From: Caproicibacter sp047777415
GTDB taxonomy: Bacteria; Bacillota; Clostridia; Oscillospirales; Acutalibacteraceae
DNA length: 64,000 nt
Assembly (NCBI GenBank): GCA_047777415.1
Contig: JBKEEO010000001.1
Location: 682,001 to 746,000, forward strand
Direction: 5' to 3'
A program made the position numbers and the translations under genes. The stretch's first letter is position 1. Every line of letters starts with the position of its first letter. The notes beneath the pieces were generated by a model. The model was not told the DNA's origin and made no database searches. It saw only the letters and a program-made list of their open reading frames with translations. Of the stretch, positions 60,205-64,000 are shown one piece after another.

Positions 60205-60281
60205 GGCGGCATAGCTCAGTTGGCTAGAGCATTCGGTTCATACCCGAAGCGTCGTTGGTTCGAATCCAATTGCCGCTACCA
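60205..60281 (+). tRNA. tRNA-Met (anticodon CAT)
   Basis: 77 nt including an encoded CCA. All four stems fold: acceptor GGCGGCA/TGCCGCT (one G-T), D-arm GCTC/GAGC, anticodon arm TTCGG with loop TTCATAC, T-arm GTTGG/CCAAT. The CAT anticodon and non-initiator acceptor pattern fit elongator Met; a CAT anticodon could also be the lysidine-modified Ile2 tRNA, which cannot be excluded by eye. Confidence 0.9.
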
Positions 60282-60287
60282 TGCTAT

Positions 60288-60362
60288 GGCCCGTTGGTCA
60301 AGTGGTTAAGACACCGCCCTTTCACGGCGGTAACACGCGTTCAAATCGCGTACGGGTCACCA
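60288..60362 (+). tRNA. tRNA-Glu (anticodon TTC)
   Basis: 75 nt with encoded CCA. Acceptor GGCCCGT/ACGGGTC (one wobble), anticodon stem CCGCC/GGCGG with loop CTTTCAC giving TTC, T-arm CGCGT/ACGCG-type. Lies 6 bp after tRNA-Met. Confidence 0.95.
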
Positions 60363-60368
60363 AAGTGT

Positions 60369-60445
60369 GGACGCATAGCTCAGCTGGTTAGAGCGCTCGC
60401 CTCACACGCGAGAGGTCACAGGTTCGAGTCCCGTTGTGTCCACCA
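60369..60445 (+). tRNA. tRNA-Val (anticodon CAC)
   Basis: 77 nt with encoded CCA. Acceptor GGACGCA/TGTGTCC (one wobble), D-arm GCTC/GAGC, anticodon stem CTCGC/GCGAG with loop CTCACAC giving CAC. The T-stem has one A-C mismatch. Decodes GTG. Six bp after tRNA-Glu; all three share one promoter. Confidence 0.92.
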
Positions 60446-60482
60446 TTAATAAAGGCACCGATGGGTGCCTTTATTAATGGCT
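60445..60482 (+). terminator. First terminator of the tRNA cluster
   Basis: A 15-pair perfect stem ATTAATAAAGGCACC/GGTGCCTTTATTAAT with a 4-nt loop, starting at the last base of tRNA-Val. The A/T-rich arm supplies the T-run on the + strand. Confidence 0.8.
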
Positions 60483-60550
60483 GGATACACAGGATGCAGA
60501 GCTTTGTCGCAACGCATTTGTTTTCGGATAGTGTTTTCTCAAATTGAAAC

Positions 60551-60592
60551 AAAAGGATTGAACTCGTTTGGGTTCAATCCTTTTGTTTTTTT
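60551..60592 (+). terminator. Second terminator, downstream of the tRNA cluster
   Basis: A 13-pair stem AAAAGGATTGAAC/GTTCAATCCTTTT followed by GTTTTTTT. No gene can be supported between the two terminators; the rest up to 60639 appears featureless. Confidence 0.88.
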
Positions 60593-61214
60593 GATTTTTA
60601 CAGGGAGGAACAGGCAGTGTTATGTCATTTCTCTAAAAGGGCTCTATGTCAATAGTTGGGGTAACCCAAAATGGAAACACCGAATGGAGCGGCGTTAAGC
60701 TGCTCCATTTTTCGTTGAATGATGGAACATATGAAGAATGCGATTGCGGAAGCGACGAAAATTACGATAACCGTAGGCATTGCGTTTAAGAACCTTAATC
60801 TTGTTGTTAACCCCTTCGGTAAAACCGTTGGTGTAAGAGCAATCAAACGAATTTAGAATACCTCTTGACCAGCGAATCATGGTATTTGCACAAGCAACAA
60901 ATCTTGAAAGACCACTGTTTTGTGCGGCCATAATCCAATGGGATAGCGCTGTCCGTGCAGATTGACTATCGGGAGAATCCAGGACTTTGAAAAACTGTTC
61001 TTTCAGAGAGTAGGCTGTCAGCAGACGGTTGCTGGCATAGAGCATAAGATCGACCTGTTGCTTTTGCTCTGGAGTGAGAAATTGATATCGCTTGTTCAAT
61101 AAGATTCGGGAACGTTTAAAATAAATTCTTCGGGTTTTGCTGAACTTTTTCTGTTCTTCCTTGCGAACGGCTTCAAAAGCCCAAAATACTTGGCGAATGT
61201 AATGATATTTGTCA

Positions 61215-62422
61215 GGTAGATTGTAAAATCAAATTGAACACATAAAAAGATTCCATAGCGCACAGGGAACTGTTAGGATAAAGTTACCACACTAAATACT
61301 GACAGAAAGGCCTGAACACTATGGACAAGAACCATTCTATCATAAAGATCGAAGAACGCAAGAGGGGACAGCATCTTAAAGCAGAAGAGCGTGGCGCAAT
61401 CCAACAGTTAAAGAAGATGGGATTTAGCAATCGAAAGATTGCTCGCGCAATCAATTGCAGCCCCTCTACCGTGGGCTATGAACTACGACGTGGCACACCG
61501 GAATACTCCGGCCGAGGTCGCAAACCCGGCTACTCAGCCAAACGTGGAGCTGCAGTCTACAAAGCGAATCGCAGTCGTTGCCATCGCCCTAGAACGGTAT
61601 CCAGGAACTCCGACTTCATCCGTTGGATGGTTAAAAAGGTTCGTAAGCATAATTGGTCTTTTGATGAGTGCGTAGGGCGGGCCCGAAGCGAACATCGTTT
61701 TCCAGCCAAGGAAATCCCATGTACAAAAACTCTATATCATATGCTGTGGAAAGGGGAATTACCGCTCACGCTATTTGAACTTCCTGAGGTATTAAATAGG
61801 CATTCTCGCAGAAAACCACGGCTTTCTAAGCGTATCAATGGGAAATCCATTGATTGGCGGCCACCTGAGGCAGCAGAGCGAAACACATTTGGACACTGGG
61901 AATCTGATACGGTACTGGGCCGAAAAAGAAGCGGTGAGGCAGTTGTATTTACCATTGTAGAGCGCCTGACAGGATATTATCTTTCAATTCGAATTGACGG
62001 CAAAACAACCACCGGTGTTGCCAGTGCCATGGAACAGCTAAAGGAACAGTATGGCGAGAAATTTTCGCAGGTGTTTCGCAGTATTACCACAGATAACGGC
62101 AGTGAGTTTGCGGCATTTTCAGCCTTTGAAGAACTAGGCACGGCAATCTACTTTGCTCATCCCTATTCTGCTTGGGAACGACCTGTAAATGAGAGGACCA
62201 ATCGCATACTACGAAAATATATCCCAAAGGGTCGCTCCATCAATGGCTTTACCGCCGAACAAATCTTAATGTTTACAGACGAGATAAACGCCACGCCTAG
62301 GAAACGATTAGGTTATCAGACCCCTGAGGAACTGTTTGATGCTCAACTGGACAGAATTTATACTTTAAACCCGTAGATAACTTTATCCAGTGAAAGTGTT
62401 CAATTTGTTATTGCAATTTAAG
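61215..62422 (+). mobile_element. IS30-family insertion sequence nested in ISL3 copy 4
   Basis: 1208 bp with imperfect inverted repeats of about 27 bp sharing CAAATTGAACAC near both ends. It is flanked by a 13-bp direct repeat ATGATATTTGTCA (61202-61214 and 62423-62435) that is present once in the uninterrupted copies, so it is the target duplication. Confidence 0.93.
61321..62376 (+). CDS. IS30-family transposase
   Basis: 351 residues. N-terminal helix-turn-helix (LKAEERGAIQQLKKMGFSNR), second HTH, and the IS30 DDE core: Asp in GHWESDTVLGRKRSGEAVV, Asp in SITTDNGSEF, Glu in PVNERTNRILRKYIPKGRS. Intact and probably active. It reads against the ISL3 gene it disrupts. Confidence 0.95.
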   Translation: MDKNHSIIKIEERKRGQHLKAEERGAIQQLKKMGFSNRKIARAINCSPSTVGYELRRGTPEYSGRGRKPGYSAKRGAAVYKANRSRCHRPRTVSRNSDFIRWMVKKVRKHNWSFDECVGRARSEHRFPAKEIPCTKTLYHMLWKGELPLTLFELPEVLNRHSRRKPRLSKRINGKSIDWRPPEAAERNTFGHWESDTVLGRKRSGEAVVFTIVERLTGYYLSIRIDGKTTTGVASAMEQLKEQYGEKFSQVFRSITTDNGSEFAAFSAFEELGTAIYFAHPYSAWERPVNERTNRILRKYIPKGRSINGFTAEQILMFTDEINATPRKRLGYQTPEELFDAQLDRIYTLNP

Positions 62423-63248
62423 ATGATATTTGTCAATGACATAATTGGAATTTTTAAAATATGTTTGAGCAATACCGGCATATGTACTCCACATATCGCT
62501 GACGAAATGCTTCGTTTTAGAACGGTCAAGCTGGCCGAAATATCTTGTCAGTTTGTGGTTGTATCGAGCAGGAAGAATATCAAGAATTCGGTGACGGACC
62601 GGATCGGTCAGAATGCACTGATATTTCTCGCCGCTTGTATTGCCTTTAAACTCATCAATCGACACAACTTCAGGTAATTGCTGCGGTTTTCCATAGTGGA
62701 TACAATCGAAAAGCCGGATAATAGTTGAAACAGATAGATTTACTTCACGTGCTGCACTGGTGAAAGAACGCACGTCAGACAGCTTTGAAATGATATACGC
62801 GGCTAAACGATTTGTAATGCGGTGATATCTCGGCAGAAACGAGTTATCTTCAAAGAAACGCTTTCCACACAAAGAACAGCGATACCGGCGCTTTCGGAGA
62901 ATCAAACTAGTGTGTTTACCAAAAGCAGGGATGTCTTTTACTGTTTGACAACGGTAATCATGGACATAGCTGGTCCGATATCCACAGCAAGGGCAAACAT
63001 GTGGCTTTCTTGGTAACTCAATAAAAATTTCCGTTTTATCGGGCAATTGCCTCACATTTTTTACGATTACCCCTTTTAATCCTAGCAATTTTTCGGTAGA
63101 ATAAGTACAGAGCATATCGATGACCTCCAATATGGGATAGTGGTAATTTCCATTTTAAAGGTTTTTCATCGAATATGCTCTACTTTTTTGTTCTTTTTTC
63201 GCAGGCCTATTCGTCACACCCCAACATTTATTATAGAGCCCAAATCAA

Positions 63249-63277
63249 TTGAATTATGAGATAGGGTATGTTAAAAT
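63249..63277 (+). promoter_or_regulatory. Predicted promoter of the EamA transporter gene
   Basis: TTGAAT (63249-63254) and TAAAAT (63272-63277), 17 bp apart, just beyond ISL3 copy 4 and 38 bp before the start codon. Confidence 0.55.
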
Positions 63278-63315
63278 AAAAAAACTTTATTTGCTTTTTG
63301 GAAAGGAATGCAGAA

Positions 63316-64000
63316 ATGAACCTGCAAAAAGAAAGAATCTTAACGAAACCGACTGTTGTGTGCCTATTAGCCATGCTTTGCTGTGCTTTCTGGGGCAGTG
63401 CAGTTCCGGGTATTAAAAGTGGTTACAGACTATTTCAGATTTCCCAGGGAAACTTTCAAACACAGATACTATTTGCAGGCAGTCGTTTTTTCCTTGCAGG
63501 TATTTTGACTGTACTTATCGGAAGCGTGACCGCCAGAAAGTTCTTAGTTCCGCGGCGTGCATCCTTTCAGAGGATAGGAATTCTGAGCTTGTTTCAGACC
63601 ATACTGCAGTATATTCCCTTTTATATTGGCCTTGCATATGCCAGCGGCGTTAAAGCTTCTATATTAGTTGGAACAAATGTGTTTTTGTCCATCCTAATTG
63701 CGTGCCTGATCTTTCATCAAGAAAAATTAACTGCCCGCAAATTGTTGGGCAGCATCATTGGATTTTCGGGTGTGGTGTTGGTAAACCTAAACAGTGCAGG
63801 ACTTTCCATGGATTTTCACTTTTTTGGTGAAGGCATGATTCTAATATCCACCATGTCTACGGCAATTGCCGCCGTATTAATTAAGCAATTTTCCAAAAAG
63901 GATGATCCCGTTATGTTAAACGGGTACCAATTCATTTTTGGCGGGGCATTTTTAATGATGTGTGGATTTGTGTCCGGTGGAAGAATTACGCATTGGACGC
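63316..64000 (+). CDS. EamA/DMT-family transporter (3' end outside window)
   Basis: 228 codons are visible from the ATG at 63316, preceded by GAAAGGAA, and the frame is open to the end of the window. About seven hydrophobic segments are seen, starting with VVCLLAMLCCAFWGSAVPGIK, with LAYASGVKASILVGTNVFLS typical of the first EamA domain and IGFSGVVLVNLNSAG at its end, then the second domain begins. Exporter or importer of small metabolites; substrate unknown. Starts 75 bp past the ISL3 copy 4 end. Confidence 0.9.
   Translation, partial: MNLQKERILTKPTVVCLLAMLCCAFWGSAVPGIKSGYRLFQISQGNFQTQILFAGSRFFLAGILTVLIGSVTARKFLVPRRASFQRIGILSLFQTILQYIPFYIGLAYASGVKASILVGTNVFLSILIACLIFHQEKLTARKLLGSIIGFSGVVLVNLNSAGLSMDFHFFGEGMILISTMSTAIAAVLIKQFSKKDDPVMLNGYQFIFGGAFLMMCGFVSGGRITHWT

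Larger units (their letters stand above)
60695..63115 (-). pseudogene. ISL3 transposase, split by IS30 insertion
   Basis: On the minus strand the N-terminal part begins at the ATG 63115 (MLCTYSTEKLLGLKG) and runs to about 62436, where IS30 interrupts it after IDKYH; the C-terminal part resumes at about 61201 and ends at 60695. The reading frames would match if the insertion were removed. The zinc-binding segment differs from the other copies (CGYRTSYVHDY, CSLCGKRFFE), so it is a slightly divergent lineage. Confidence 0.93.
60640..63240 (-). mobile_element. ISL3-family insertion sequence, copy 4, interrupted by an IS30 element
   Basis: The outer ends are the usual GGCTCTAT-type repeats and, once the IS30 insertion (1208 bp plus a 13-bp duplication) is removed, the element is 1380 bp like the others. 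The flanks TCTAAAAG (60632-60639) and CAAATCAA (63241-63248) do not match, so no target duplication is present, unlike the other three copies. Confidence 0.93.

Overview
The window looks like a low-to-mid GC Firmicute of the class Clostridia, most likely an Oscillospirales (Ruminococcaceae-type) anaerobe. The case rests on the dnaA-dnaN-yaaA-recF-remB-gyrB-gyrA block running one way and rpmH-rnpA-yidD-yidC-jag-mnmE-mnmG-rsmG-noc-soj-parB-serS running the other, together with rubrerythrin, an ECF-type ThiT, strong Shine-Dalgarno sites and frequent TTG/GTG starts. The replication origin therefore lies near 42-45 kb. No named species can be assigned from the sequence alone.

Layout. 1-7.9 kb: end of a two-component sensor kinase, an HtrA-type membrane protease, an MpsC/DUF2294 protein, a three-gene ABC importer of the SsuABC/NMT1 type, a small membrane protein and a DUF4349 lipoprotein. 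8-11.5 kb: ilvB-ilvN-ilvC (branched-chain amino acid synthesis) behind one consensus promoter. 11.5-14.7 kb: membrane proteins, endonuclease IV and thiT. 14.7-16.3 kb: an ISL3-type insertion sequence that has split a complete TPP riboswitch and its terminator from thiT. 16.3-23.8 kb: housekeeping and accessory genes (HAD phosphatase, FlK-like thioesterase, Tex, YchF, alpha/beta hydrolase, rubrerythrin). 23.9-28.8 kb: a four-gene Gld-like ABC operon ending in a DUF4340 protein. 29-31.7 kb: a DUF1015 gene with a second ISL3 copy inserted at its stop codon. 31.8-43.7 kb: NUDIX hydrolase, then the gyrA/gyrB/recF/dnaN/dnaA cluster with small zinc-ribbon and YcxB-like membrane genes mixed in. 43.95-45.0 kb: an IS1202/IS481-like element in the rpmH-dnaA intergenic region. 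45.1-59 kb: the rpmH to serS half of the origin region, a third (dead) ISL3 copy, two ParB paralogs, ParA, and parS-like sites. 59-63.2 kb: a second IS1202-like copy, three tRNA genes (Met, Glu, Val), and a fourth ISL3 copy that has itself been interrupted by an IS30-family element. 63.3 kb-end: start of an EamA-type transporter.

How it works together. The core is the origin-proximal replication, segregation and translation set: DnaA, DnaN, RecF, gyrase, Noc/ParA/ParB with parS, ribosomal protein L34, RNase P protein, YidC, tRNA modification and seryl-tRNA synthetase. The window is also an insertion-sequence landscape with seven elements of three families. Their target duplications can be read directly, and they give the most interesting observations: an IS inside the U-tract of a TPP riboswitch terminator, and two copies of an element with 25-26 bp target duplications that both sit exactly 4 nt upstream of a TTGACA -35 box.

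No CRISPR array, prophage, rRNA operon or recognisable defence island was seen.
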